64,000 nt of DNA from Bacillus canaveralius (GCF_002860125.1 NZ_PGVA01000024.1:186001-250000), one strand, 5' to 3'; shown: positions 1-8,163, counted from the first letter of the stretch. Numbers and translations are program-made. Notes: generated by a model not told the origin, from the letters alone.

Positions 1-629
1 GCTTTTCTGCTGACAAAGCCGAGTACTGCATCGACAATCAGTGCTAAAATAATTGCACTGATCGTTCCTGTAAATATAAGAAAGTTATCGTTATTTGCCA
101 TCCCGCCAATAATTAAGTCACCTAGTCCCCCGGCCCCAATTAAAGCAGCCAAGGTGGTCCAGCTGATAATGTAGACGGTTGTGAGCCGAACGCCGGAAAG
201 GATAAACGGAAACGCCAGTGGCAGTTCGATTTTCCATAATCGCTGCATCTGGCTAAAACCAATTCCCCGGGCGGCTTCGATCATGCTTTCATCGACCTCT
301 TTAATACCGGAATAAGTGTTGCGGAGCAAAGGGAGAAGCGAATATAGAAATAGAGCAAAAACGGCCGGCTTTAATCCGATCCCGAAGAGTGGAATCAGCA
401 TCGCCAGCAGCGCTATCGTTGGCACTGTTTGAAAAATATTAATGATGCCGAACACCAGCGAAGTCAGCCGACCCTCTTTTAAACGGGTCAGAAAAATTCC
501 TGTCGTGATCGCAACAAGACAGCCAAATAGAACGGCCAGAGCCACGATTGTCAGATGCTCCCCGGAGCGAGCCAGTATATCCGGGAACCGCTGCTGCAAG
601 AAGCGCAAGTAATTTTGTAACAGTTCCAT
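1..629 (-). CDS. OpuB/OpuC-type osmolyte ABC transporter permease (3' end outside window)
   Basis: The reading frame opens with ATG at 629-627, directly after the TAA of the ATPase gene, and stays open to the window edge, giving 209 codons. OpuBB/OpuCB permeases are about 217 residues, so only a few residues are missing. The protein starts MELLQNYLRFLQQRFPDIL and has several hydrophobic segments. It carries the binding-protein-dependent permease EAA-type loop (EAARGIGFSQMQRLWKIELP) followed by LAFPFILSGVR. Known members form the membrane channel for glycine betaine, choline or carnitine. The adjacent CBS-containing ATPase supports that role. The substrate cannot be told from sequence, and the binding protein is presumably encoded beyond the edge. 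Confidence 0.88.
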   Translation of the reverse strand, partial: MELLQNYLRFLQQRFPDILARSGEHLTIVALAVLFGCLVAITTGIFLTRLKEGRLTSLVFGIINIFQTVPTIALLAMLIPLFGIGLKPAVFALFLYSLLPLLRNTYSGIKEVDESMIEAARGIGFSQMQRLWKIELPLAFPFILSGVRLTTVYIISWTTLAALIGAGGLGDLIIGGMANNDNFLIFTGTISAIILALIVDAVLGFVSRK

Positions 630-1763
630 TTACATCACCTCATCATCGATCGGGAATACTTCTGCCATTAGGCGTACCATGCTGCCACGGGTGATGATCC
701 CAACAAGCTTTTGTTCTGTTGTCACTACAGGCACGTAGGGAAGATTATGCTGGCCCATATAATCCAGGGCAACGGTAAAGGGGATATTTGGTTCAACAGT
801 ATATGTGAAAGGTTGCATTACGTCCTGTAACGTTTTCGTTTCGTCACGATACTGACCAAGAACATTTAAAATCGGGGCGTAGCCCAACAATTTTTTTCGA
901 TGGTCAACGATAATGAGCGAATCGACTCTCCGTTGTTCCATTATTTTTAAAGCCGCTGCCAGTCCGCGCTCTGGATAAGCCGTTGCCGGGTTATTTACCA
1001 TCACTTCATTTACGGTTGGTATCTCCATCTGCTCCTTCAACCGGCTTTTCCCGATAAACTCTTTTACAAATTTATTTGCAGGGTGTCGCAAAATAAAATC
1101 CGGTGTGCCGACCTGGATAACCTCTCCACCCTTCATCAAAACGATATTGTCAGCAATTTTGATCGCTTCATCCATGTCATGAGTGACAAACACTATCGTC
1201 TTTTTCAAGTCCTCCTGGACATTCAGTAACTCATTTTGCAACTGTTCCCTGCTAATCGGATCCAAAGCACTAAACGGTTCATCCATTAGAATAATCTCCG
1301 GTTCAGCGGCAAGCGCCCGGATAACGCCAACCCGCTGTTGCTGTCCGCCACTAAGTTCGCGGGGTTTCCGGTTGCGGTAAATATCCGGGGCTAAATTAAC
1401 CATCGAAAGTAGTTCATTTACCTTAGATTGCGTTTTATTTTCGTCCCATTTTAATAATCTCGGCACAGCCGCAACATTATCTGCGATTGTCATATGAGGA
1501 AACAACCCGATGCTTTGAATGACATAGCCTATTTTCCGGCGTAAAACGACTGCATTCATCTTTGAAACATCTTGATGATTGATATAGACCTGCCCTTCAG
1601 ATGGTGCAATCAACCGATTGATCAATTTCATCGTTGTTGACTTTCCGCAGCCGCTCGGCCCGATAAAAACGTGTATTTTTCCTGCTTCCAATTCCAAATC
1701 AATATTTTTCAATGCTTCAAATCCATCATTGTATCTTTTCGATACATTTCTAAATCGTATCAT
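630..1763 (-). CDS. OpuCA/OpuBA-like osmolyte ABC transporter ATPase with C-terminal CBS pair
   Basis: 377 aa. Walker A GPSGCGKST lies near residue 36, the signature LSGGQQQR near 138, Walker B IILMDEP near 158 and the switch His in VTHDMDEA. Two CBS motifs follow from about residue 250. This is the architecture and length of the quaternary-amine (glycine betaine/carnitine/choline) ATPases of the OpuA/OpuC group. CBS domains of this family sense ionic strength in OpuA and bind c-di-AMP in Listeria and Staphylococcus OpuCA. The ATG at 1763 is preceded by a GGGGGA ribosome binding site, and the permease ATG follows the stop with no gap. A second, frameshifted homologue lies at 45683-46808. Confidence 0.93.
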   Translation of the reverse strand: MIRFRNVSKRYNDGFEALKNIDLELEAGKIHVFIGPSGCGKSTTMKLINRLIAPSEGQVYINHQDVSKMNAVVLRRKIGYVIQSIGLFPHMTIADNVAAVPRLLKWDENKTQSKVNELLSMVNLAPDIYRNRKPRELSGGQQQRVGVIRALAAEPEIILMDEPFSALDPISREQLQNELLNVQEDLKKTIVFVTHDMDEAIKIADNIVLMKGGEVIQVGTPDFILRHPANKFVKEFIGKSRLKEQMEIPTVNEVMVNNPATAYPERGLAAALKIMEQRRVDSLIIVDHRKKLLGYAPILNVLGQYRDETKTLQDVMQPFTYTVEPNIPFTVALDYMGQHNLPYVPVVTTEQKLVGIITRGSMVRLMAEVFPIDDEVM

Positions 1764-1779
1764 GAATGTCCCCCATATC

Positions 1780-1801
1780 TAGCTAGTTAGTAACTTAGCT
1801 A
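1780..1801. promoter_or_regulatory. Near-perfect inverted repeat, candidate operator of the osmolyte transporter
   Basis: The left arm TAGCTAGTTA and the right arm TAACTTAGCTA form an almost perfect 22-bp palindrome 17 bp upstream of the ATPase start, between any promoter and the ribosome binding site. It has no T-run and so does not look like a terminator. OpuC-type operons in Bacillus are repressed by MarR-type regulators such as GbsR and OpcR, but no such regulator is visible here, so the binding partner is unknown. Confidence 0.5.
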
Positions 1802-2044
1802 CTATTACCCTATTTGAAAAATATAAAACGACTAAATACCTATTTTGATTTTTCTTATTTTCAAGTTGCAGTATTGGAAAATCTGTCTGACATCGTTCTC
1901 CCGTGTTTGAACTGCGGCTTGCTGACAAGCATTATTGCCATCTATAATGCTTAGCATATGTATCCTGATTGTAATTGTATCTTCCATTGCGTCGGTCTAT
2001 AAGAAAGCGCAAGCGCTCGAAAAAGCCAAAAAGGACCTCAGCAA

Positions 2045-2073
2045 AGGTCTGCCGATAATGATCCGGCAGACCT
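2045..2073 (-). terminator. Hairpin downstream of the PAS-STAS gene
   Basis: A perfect 10-bp stem (AGGTCTGCCG / CGGCAGACCT) with a 9-nt loop lies 12 bp beyond the stop of the PAS-STAS gene. The U-run is short (TTT), so it is a weak or bidirectional terminator candidate. Confidence 0.5.
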
Positions 2074-2084
2074 CTGTTATATAC

Positions 2085-2873
2085 TCATTTGATTTTTCCA
2101 ACTCCCAGATATTCTAATGCCTGTTGTACGGAAGCCATCTTCCTGGTTCCAGACAAATTGACACCAAGCTCTACCGCGGTTTGGGCAAGTTTCGGCCTTA
2201 TTCCCGTAATAATTGCTTCGACTCCAAGCAACCCCATCACGGCACTAATTTTCAGCAGATAATCGGTTACAAGTTCATCAAAATTATATATACCAGAAAA
2301 ATCAATAATTAAATATGTAATATGGCGTTTTTGAATTATTGATGGGAGAACTTCCAGCAACTGTTTGGCCCGATCCGAATCAATAGAACCAACGAGGGGC
2401 AGAACAGAAATCCCATCCAAAACCGGCACTATCGGGGCGGATACTTCATTAATTTCTCTTTTATGCTGCCTCTCTTCTTCTTTTCGTGTTGTGATATCTC
2501 TAAGAGTCGATTGCACTGCTCTTTTATCCCCGAATAAGACAGGATGGCAGTACAATTCAACTTCAACAGGTGTACCGTCCATCCTGAAAATCGTTTGCTC
2601 AATCAGTTCGCCGGACTTATTTTCTGTCATTGTCGTCTGTATTCTCTCTTTTATCGCAGGTTTAGCGTTCTCTTCAAAAATGTCCAATACACAGGCGCCA
2701 ATCAATTCTTTTTTAGTGGCTCTTAGAAAATTCGCGCCAGATTGGTTTATATACAAAACTTTATTGTCAGCATGGATAATAATTGTTTCCACTGAGTACT
2801 CAATAATCTGGCGATATATTTGTTCATTTTCGAGAATGGTTTGATAGTCTTCACTTAAGGCGTCTTTTTTCAA
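2085..2873 (-). CDS. RsbR-like PAS-STAS protein
   Basis: 262 aa. A PAS domain covers roughly residues 15-130 (IIEYSVETIIIHADNKVLYI, then a PAC-like LYCHPVLFGDKRAVQSTLRD). A short linker and a C-terminal STAS domain follow (about 150-260). The STAS part matches RsbR paralogues, which build the stressosome that controls SigB. In RsbRA two threonines are phosphorylated by RsbT. Here the second site is retained in the motif LAQTAVELGVNL, but the first site reads NFDEL, so the usual Thr is replaced by Glu. The usual N-terminal globin-like sensor of RsbRA is replaced by PAS, as in the light sensor YtvA but without the LOV cysteine motif. No rsb genes are adjacent, so SigB linkage is inference. Confidence 0.82.
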   Translation of the reverse strand: MKKDALSEDYQTILENEQIYRQIIEYSVETIIIHADNKVLYINQSGANFLRATKKELIGACVLDIFEENAKPAIKERIQTTMTENKSGELIEQTIFRMDGTPVEVELYCHPVLFGDKRAVQSTLRDITTRKEEERQHKREINEVSAPIVPVLDGISVLPLVGSIDSDRAKQLLEVLPSIIQKRHITYLIIDFSGIYNFDELVTDYLLKISAVMGLLGVEAIITGIRPKLAQTAVELGVNLSGTRKMASVQQALEYLGVGKIK

Positions 2874-3129
2874 TCATTTCACTCCCTCTATCAAAAGCTA
2901 AAATTGTAGAATACCAATGTAGTAGATATAGATTTGCACCGATATCATTCAGTATGAATTGAAAAAATGGGATGGCTCCCGATTACCAAGCAACTCCCTT
3001 TTGTTTACCCTATTTGAATATGATTAAGCCTTATTAACAGAATTTACATGGTTTATTTTGAAAATTCTAGCTGTCTCGGCATAATTATTCCAGTGAAGTC
3101 CGAATGTGGTAATGGCACCGAGCTATTTA

Positions 3130-3390
3130 GCTCAATAACCATCAACCGGCTATTTATCGTTATCTTCTTTGCATGATATTTCATCAAATTCGACTATGTA
3201 ATCGTCAACTTCTTAGCTATATCATCAACTCCGACTGTTTATCGTCAACTCTTGAGATATATCTTCAACTTCGACTAGTTTATCGTCAACTTCGGCTGGT
3301 TTATCGTCAACTTTCCAAGATATCTCATCGGCTTCTTTGACTAGTATACGTCCACTGCCACTTTACACCATCAACTTGTAAGTCGGCTAT
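3130..3390. repeat. Degenerate repeat tract based on ATCGTCAACTTCGACT
   Basis: The core TATCGTCAACTTCG(A/G)CT(A/G)GTTT recurs at about 20-40 bp intervals. Clear copies start near 3199, 3240, 3282 and 3303, and weaker copies flank them (TCATCAACTCCGACT, ACCATCAACTTG). The variable spacing and mismatches indicate an old, decaying tandem array. Confidence 0.65.
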
Positions 3391-3531
3391 GTGAACAAAT
3401 AGCGTAGATAGCAACATCCTCCAGATTTTCCGTCTAAATATAGGGTGTACTACAAATCCATCGGGCGGTCATATGCATTTGGGAGCACGCGAACTGAAAT
3501 AGAGTAAGTCAGTGGAAGTTACATAAAATAC

Positions 3532-3662
3532 CGAATTTACGAACAGAATTCGAAATTTACCGAGCGGAACTCGAAATTTACGAGCTGAATTCGGGATTTA
3601 CGAGCGGAACTCCGGATTTACGAGCGGAATTCCAAATTTACCGAGCGGAACTCGGGATTTAC
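3532..3662. repeat. 20-21 bp tandem repeat, about 6.5 copies
   Basis: The unit is close to CGAAATTTACGAGCGGAACT. Copies start at 3532, 3551, 3572, 3592, 3612, 3632 and 3653 (partial). Copies alternate between GAATT and GAACT ends. The array ends about 90 bp before the 3' end of the coat protein gene. Confidence 0.85.
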
Positions 3663-3753
3663 ATTTGCACCTTCATCCTGAACTTTGTAAAGGAGCTTGG
3701 AATCCAAGCTCCTGTTGTAATGCTAATGGTTGCTAAGTATTTGATAGCCAAAA

Positions 3754-4806
3754 TTATTGTGGCAGTGTCCCATTTGCGGCCTGGATCATCGCAGGATTCA
3801 TGCCGGCTCCTGCCTGATTTGCTAATGCTGCTTGATTCATAGCCGCCCCTGCCTGATTTGCTAATGCTGCTTGATTCATAGCCGCCCCTGCCTGGTTTGC
3901 TAATGCTGCTTGGTTCATAGCCGTCCCTGCCTGATTCACAGCTGCCCCGGCCCCATTTAAGTTGTCACCCGCAGCAGCGGATTGTCCAGCGTTAGTATAT
4001 TCCTGGTTGCCACCGTACAAAACGCTGTCAGCTGCACTTGCATTCAATTCGGCTCCCGCGTCGGATCCAGCGGCTCCGGTTGAATTAGCATATCGCTGTG
4101 CTCCATCGCCTTCTCCGGAATAACCCGCGTTAGGCATTGGCTGTCCTGGCTGTCCGTTTTGAGCGTTTTGTCCGTTTTGTCCGTTTTGTCCAGCTTGTGC
4201 TTGTCCTTGTCCGTTTTGTCCTGTTCGTCCGAAGTATTGAGTCTCAAGAGATTGATCAGCTGGCTGATATCGGTGAAGGAATGTTTTCGCCGTGTGGTTT
4301 CTCATCTCTGGTACCTGATATATACCAGCCTCATTCATAAATAAGAAAACTTCATAAGCTTGGTTTGCACAGTTTACAGAACAGTTGATCAATAACTGGC
4401 GAAGGTTTGGATCGGCACTTTCCAGAGCTGCCCACATAGAATTTCTCGCAGCATTTTTATGGGCAAGCAACATTGCAGTAGCGATCTCTCCATCACTGTC
4501 GACAGCACCCCACTGAGGGATATATAGCGGTGGATTGTTCAAGCCGTATTTAATCTGCTGCGGATCGATCCCTCTTATGTTCGTATTTGGGGGAATCGGA
4601 GAAAATCCTCGATAATCGTGCGTGTATGCCACGACCTCATTATAAGAGCGGATCTCTTCTTGCTGGTGGCGAACGATCATGTCCAGCAATCGCGGATTCC
4701 TAGTTTGTGTAGCATACATGTTAAAATGCAGGATCATATTGAATTTTTCGAGTAAACACTCATGTACTTCCATTGTTTCATGCGCGCCGTAAGGCATGGG
4801 GATCAC
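3754..4806 (-). CDS. CotF-like spore coat protein with Q/N/A/G-rich repetitive tail
   Basis: 350 aa. Residues 1-180 resemble the Coat F domain (CotF/YhcQ type). This half is alpha-helical, with ferritin-like helix patterns (HECLLEKFNMILHFNMYATQ; RHQQEEIRSYNEVVAYTHDY). Residues 195-350 are low complexity, with GQNGQ repeats and then three copies of a 13-residue unit ending AMNQAALANQAGA. Known relatives are outer or inner coat components of Bacillus spores. The ATG at 4806 follows an AGGAGTG ribosome binding site. The repetitive tail is encoded by exact or near-exact 39-bp DNA repeats, so its length is expected to vary between strains. No neighbouring coat gene is present. Confidence 0.85.
   Translation of the reverse strand: MIPMPYGAHETMEVHECLLEKFNMILHFNMYATQTRNPRLLDMIVRHQQEEIRSYNEVVAYTHDYRGFSPIPPNTNIRGIDPQQIKYGLNNPPLYIPQWGAVDSDGEIATAMLLAHKNAARNSMWAALESADPNLRQLLINCSVNCANQAYEVFLFMNEAGIYQVPEMRNHTAKTFLHRYQPADQSLETQYFGRTGQNGQGQAQAGQNGQNGQNAQNGQPGQPMPNAGYSGEGDGAQRYANSTGAAGSDAGAELNASAADSVLYGGNQEYTNAGQSAAAGDNLNGAGAAVNQAGTAMNQAALANQAGAAMNQAALANQAGAAMNQAALANQAGAGMNPAMIQAANGTLPQ
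3821..3937 (-). repeat. 39-bp coding tandem repeat, three copies
   Basis: Copies occupy 3821-3859, 3860-3898 and 3899-3937 inside the coat protein gene and differ by only a few bases. Each encodes 13 residues of the form ANQAGAAMNQAAL. A slip in copy number would keep the frame. Confidence 0.9.
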
Positions 4807-5133
4807 TCCTTTGGTTTTTTACTAACAAAGACTAATATTTCCCTTTACCTGGCAATTATGCATGGAATTTTTACTTTATTGGACGTAAATAGTAAACACA
4901 GCTTGTGACATTTTAATACCCAAAAATATCCCCCCTGATAAAACTGTATAATCTTTTATAGTTCTTTTTAACATAATGTTAACATTTTTGTTAAATTGGC
5001 TATCATACTTGCTAAGAAGGAGAATTGGTCTATAGATTCCCATTTTATTTTTTAAGCATAATAAAAACCGCTTTAATTACCAACAAAGCGGTTTTTTTAA
5101 AACATGGATTTGGCAAAGCAAAGTCATAAAAAA
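4807..5133. other. Intergenic region upstream of the coat gene
   Basis: AT-rich sequence that holds the promoter region of the coat gene and, at its left end on the plus strand, the terminator of the toxin-antitoxin operon. No coding signal was seen. Confidence 0.6.
5065..5094 (-). terminator. Bidirectional intrinsic terminator
   Basis: The stem AAACCGCTTT / AAAGCGGTTT has a 10-nt loop and T-runs on both strands (seven T on plus, five on minus). It lies 40 bp beyond the stop of the HEPN gene and probably ends the MNT/HEPN operon. Confidence 0.8.
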
Positions 5134-5535
5134 TCATCCAGTTTTCATCTTACTATTCAATTGATCAATCCAATTACGCATAAGACTGTAGTACTTGGGC
5201 AGTTTTCCAAAGATTTCAATCGACAGTTCTTCATTATAAGTGTGTACAGTCAGATTACGGTCATCTACCATTTTCAAACTGAGTATTGTTTCTTCTTCAG
5301 AAAATGTGCCCACTTCATGAAAAGAACGCATAACACCTTTGGGCGATCCAATATCCAGACCCTCAATATCATATAAAAATTGCTTTCCTGCTTTCCAGCA
5401 AGCTTCAAAGCTAAACTCAAACCTTTGAATTGCTGCATCACGTTCAATACTGGAAGGAGTTTCGATTTGTATTACTTCATGAAACGCTTTTAATGCTTTG
5501 TTTGCGAGCTGGAGCCGTTCGAGTAATCTCTCCAT
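5134..5535 (-). CDS. HEPN-domain protein (HI0074/HepT-like toxin)
   Basis: 133 aa, the typical length of HI0074-like nucleotidyltransferase substrate-binding proteins. It is all-helical and carries RNLTVH near residue 94, which fits the Rx4-6H motif of HEPN ribonucleases. FEFSFEACWKAGKQFL is the conserved N-terminal helix of this family. In the known HepT/MntA systems the HEPN protein is an RNase toxin neutralised by AMPylation from its MNT partner. The gene overlaps the upstream MNT gene by 46 bp and shares its terminator. Whether it is toxic here is inference. Confidence 0.88.
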   Translation of the reverse strand: MERLLERLQLANKALKAFHEVIQIETPSSIERDAAIQRFEFSFEACWKAGKQFLYDIEGLDIGSPKGVMRSFHEVGTFSEEETILSLKMVDDRNLTVHTYNEELSIEIFGKLPKYYSLMRNWIDQLNSKMKTG

Positions 5536-5852
5536 AAAATTCCCTCTCTCTCCACTTTTTCTTTAAAAACAGGAGCTGCTTTTGATAGATCAACTAAATC
5601 AACTTTATAGGGTAACGTTGATTCTTCTATTCTTTCCCGAAGTTCTATCCATTTTACAGCTGGAATCTCTTCTTTTGATTGAAGAGCAATGTCTATATCG
5701 GAAGTTCGCTTTTCTTCTTTACGGGCCCATGAACCAAAAAGATATACATTCACAGATATATCACTCATTGTTTTAAAGATTATACCTTTAAGTAAATCCA
5801 AATTCCGATCTCTCTGCGATTTCTGATAATCCATGAGGCTCATCCCCTTCAA
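5490..5852 (-). CDS. MNT-type nucleotidyltransferase (MntA-like antitoxin)
   Basis: 120 aa. The minimal nucleotidyltransferase motif GSX10DXD is present as GSWARKEEKRTSDIDIAL, and a third Asp is likely in VDLVDLS. Family members AMPylate a tyrosine in the HEPN partner. The likely start is the ATG of MSLMDYQ, four codons inside the longest frame. The 46-bp overlap with the HEPN gene supports coupled translation as a type VII toxin-antitoxin module. Confidence 0.88.
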   Translation of the reverse strand: MKGMSLMDYQKSQRDRNLDLLKGIIFKTMSDISVNVYLFGSWARKEEKRTSDIDIALQSKEEIPAVKWIELRERIEESTLPYKVDLVDLSKAAPVFKEKVEREGILWRDYSNGSSSQTKH

Positions 5853-5979
5853 TTAATTCTTTACTTATTTTCATTATAAAACTTATATCCAAAAAATTCA
5901 TATGCTTTTAAGATGAATATTTCCATACTAACTCTAGGAAATCTCAACTCTTAGGCATCAACCTTTCAAAATTAACTCC

Positions 5980-6272
5980 TTATTGTTTTTTATTGTAGTA
6001 AGCCGCGCAAATGAGCCCAAAATAAGTTGGTGCTTCATAAGAACGGAACTCAACAACACGTTCGTTCTCTGAAATGGCTCCAGCCAGGATTAATGTTTGC
6101 CAGATGCCATCGGGTTTGGCTGCCTCGATAAAGTTTGGCTTTTTTCATTTCTTCTCCGAGCTTGATCATATTCCTTCGAGGTTAATCCCATCCGTTCCGG
6201 CAAAGTGCCTTTTAACTCGGGGATGATCTCACCGCCGTGAGGAGCGATGCATGCAAAAATAAATGGAATCAT
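5980..6272 (-). pseudogene. Remnant of class III extradiol dioxygenase-like gene (internal deletion and frameshifts)
   Basis: The intact start has a GGACGGGG ribosome binding site at 6272 and encodes MIPFIFACIAPHGGEIIPEL, the typical N-terminus of a bacillar class III extradiol-dioxygenase-like family. After about 40 residues the frame is lost. A short piece (IKLGEEMKKA) continues in a second frame. The C-terminal piece FIEAAKPDGIWQTLILAG to FGLICAAYYNKKQ is in a third frame and ends at 5980. The family is roughly 250-300 residues, so most of the middle is missing. This is a decayed gene, not a functional small protein. Confidence 0.75.
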
Positions 6273-6554
6273 TGTTACCCCGTCCTTTTTAAATGTGATA
6301 TGTAACTAGTTAGCCATATACAGAAAAAATCCTTTCTGAACCCCATTAAAAATTCAATCTTGAACATTACAGAGGACTGCCATTCAAGTATAAACACCAT
6401 TCATTCGTGGAAAATTCTCCATTTACCACGACGTCCATTGATTTCCTTATGCCCGCTTTGTATTCCCTCATTTATGTAGGAACATAATAAATGAGTGCAC
6501 TCAAGAATAGCCAAGCATACAAGGACTAAATCTTAACAAAGCAGGTGTCTCAAA

Positions 6555-7133
6555 TTGCAATTATCACCGCGAATTTATCACTCATTTGTTCGGCCAAAAT
6601 GGATAACAAAAGTATATATTCAGAACAAGCTTCAACGGCAATTTGATTTTACGGATAAAAAAGTTCTCGATTTTGGAGCGGGTACCGGGGCGAACTGTAC
6701 CTTGTTTTCACCTGTTCATTATTTTGGGATTGACCCTGATACACACAGGATAAACTTTGCCAAACGATTTTACGCGAAATACCGATTTGAAGCGTTTGAG
6801 GGGCATAAACTTCCCGTGGACGACAATAGCTTTGATTTTGTTTTAATCATCGCTGTCCTCCACCATATTCCTCCAGAAGCGATCGAAAACTACATCAAGG
6901 AATTCAAACGAATATTGAAACCAGAGGGAAAAGTTGTCGTGATCGAACCTTGCTTTTTTGAAAAGTCCCCGATCAGCAATTGGTTTATGAGGTCTAATGA
7001 TAAAGGCGATTACATTCAAAAGGAAGAAGATTACCTGAATTACTTTACGAAGGAAAATTTCAAATGCAACGTATTAAACAGGTTTAAAAAATGCTTTGTT
7101 TATAATGAACTTTATTTTACAGCGTTACTTTAG
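6555..7133 (+). CDS. Class I SAM-dependent methyltransferase
   Basis: 192 aa. Motif I VLDFGAGTGAN lies at about 37, the acidic post-I loop GIDPD near 60 and motif II DFVLIIAVLHHI near 95. Motif III is ILKPEGKVVVIEP. This is a Methyltransf_11/25-type Rossmann fold. The best start is TTG at 6555 with a weak AGCAGG site. The substrate is unknown. No neighbour shares its direction, so it appears monocistronic. Confidence 0.8.
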   Translation: MQLSPRIYHSFVRPKWITKVYIQNKLQRQFDFTDKKVLDFGAGTGANCTLFSPVHYFGIDPDTHRINFAKRFYAKYRFEAFEGHKLPVDDNSFDFVLIIAVLHHIPPEAIENYIKEFKRILKPEGKVVVIEPCFFEKSPISNWFMRSNDKGDYIQKEEDYLNYFTKENFKCNVLNRFKKCFVYNELYFTALL

Positions 7134-7199
7134 CTTGCTTGTTTCAGCAATTGCTCCGCCCGCTTTTTCCTGCATTGCAACAAAATAAACAAAAAAGAA

Positions 7200-7233
7200 C
7201 AGGCTCTAACGTCAATGCAAACGTTAGAGCCTG
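7200..7233 (-). terminator. Terminator of the GT8 glycosyltransferase gene
   Basis: A perfect 12-bp stem (CAGGCTCTAACG / CGTTAGAGCCTG) with a 10-nt loop is followed on the minus strand by TTCTTTTTTG. It lies 100 bp past the glycosyltransferase stop. Confidence 0.8.
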
Positions 7234-7332
7234 ATCTTGTGTTGGCCGATATATTCCTTCCCGGTTCCAGAACGAAGAAGTGTGCCGACCATGAGGGAAA
7301 TAATTCATTATTCTCACCTGATGTAGTTCAAG

Positions 7333-8151
7333 TTAAGTTCTCTCTAATAGTAAATTTTCATATTCAAGATAAAAACGGCCCAAGTTACCCTTGTTCTTGT
7401 ATTTCCATGGCTTATTCTTACCGCAATAGTGGATAAAAACGGTGTTGGTTTGGATCCATTGTAAGTCCCTTTTGTTATTGATAATTAATTTGCTTAACTG
7501 ATAATATCTTGCTTCATAGTTAAAGCGATAACAATCGACAGGAATCACTTTATCCCAATACAGTGCATTCAGTACATCCTGATCAGGTAAAATGAGTTTT
7601 CGCTTATTTTTTTTAATATATTGGAAAACATTGCCCAGGATTACTTCGTTTCTAAGTGAGTGCAGGTTCATCAAAAGAACACCGGTATTAAAGTATCCGT
7701 GTGCACGGGGTGTGTTTAACCGAAGTTTATTGAATGCACGGGTGATGTGTGAGAAATGCTTATGTTCTGAAGCAACAAAATAAGAATCCCCAAATTCCGT
7801 CCAATATAATTCGGATATTGAATTAATGACAACAATATCGGGATCAAGGTAGAGTATTCGCTGCAAATGATTCGGCAATACTTTGTGGGCAGCTAGACGA
7901 TAATACATTTCAATTGTAAAGTGGCGAAAAGTTGGCAGCCCTGCAAACAACTTTGGGTCAATGGGAGTAGGATGGAGTTTATGCCCTTCTGATTCTACAT
8001 AATCTTTCAATTCTTTCAGCTGTTGATCCAATATATTTGAGTACACAATGTAAATAGAAAAACTTTCTTTTCCGTTATTCACAAATAGTGATTTTAGCAT
8101 CACCTTCAAAGGATGAATGTAATGTTCATTGCATGTGACAAGAATATTCAT
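7333..8151 (-). CDS. Glycosyltransferase family 8 protein
   Basis: 272 aa from the ATG at 8151, which has AAGGTG at good spacing. A GTG four codons upstream lacks space for a ribosome binding site. GT8 hallmarks are present: N-terminal ILVTCNEHYIHPLKVMLKSL, the metal-binding DxD in LYLDPDIVV, the YFNTGVLLMNL loop and the C-terminal HYCGKNKPWK motif. Relatives such as B. subtilis GspA and LPS galactosyltransferases transfer hexoses from nucleotide sugars with retention of configuration. The acceptor is unknown, and no other wall-sugar genes are nearby. Confidence 0.88.
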   Translation of the reverse strand: MNILVTCNEHYIHPLKVMLKSLFVNNGKESFSIYIVYSNILDQQLKELKDYVESEGHKLHPTPIDPKLFAGLPTFRHFTIEMYYRLAAHKVLPNHLQRILYLDPDIVVINSISELYWTEFGDSYFVASEHKHFSHITRAFNKLRLNTPRAHGYFNTGVLLMNLHSLRNEVILGNVFQYIKKNKRKLILPDQDVLNALYWDKVIPVDCYRFNYEARYYQLSKLIINNKRDLQWIQTNTVFIHYCGKNKPWKYKNKGNLGRFYLEYENLLLERT

Positions 8152-8163
8152 GATAAGATACAC

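Larger units (their letters stand above)
2874..3753. other. 880-bp intergenic region with two repeat tracts and no gene
   Basis: No frame here has a credible start with a ribosome binding site. The region is filled by two degenerate repeat tracts, listed separately, which look like decayed satellite-type sequence. Confidence 0.7.

Noticed and set aside
1935-2117. 60-codon plus-strand frame
   Set aside because: It has no ribosome binding site, spans the hairpin at 2045-2073 and runs into the 3' end of the PAS-STAS gene on the other strand.
7215-7436. Plus-strand frame starting LEPDLVLADIFLPGS, reminiscent of a response-regulator receiver
   Set aside because: The first codons lie in a terminator arm, no Asp/Lys context follows, and it overlaps the end of the GT8 gene. 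A chance match or tiny relic is more likely.
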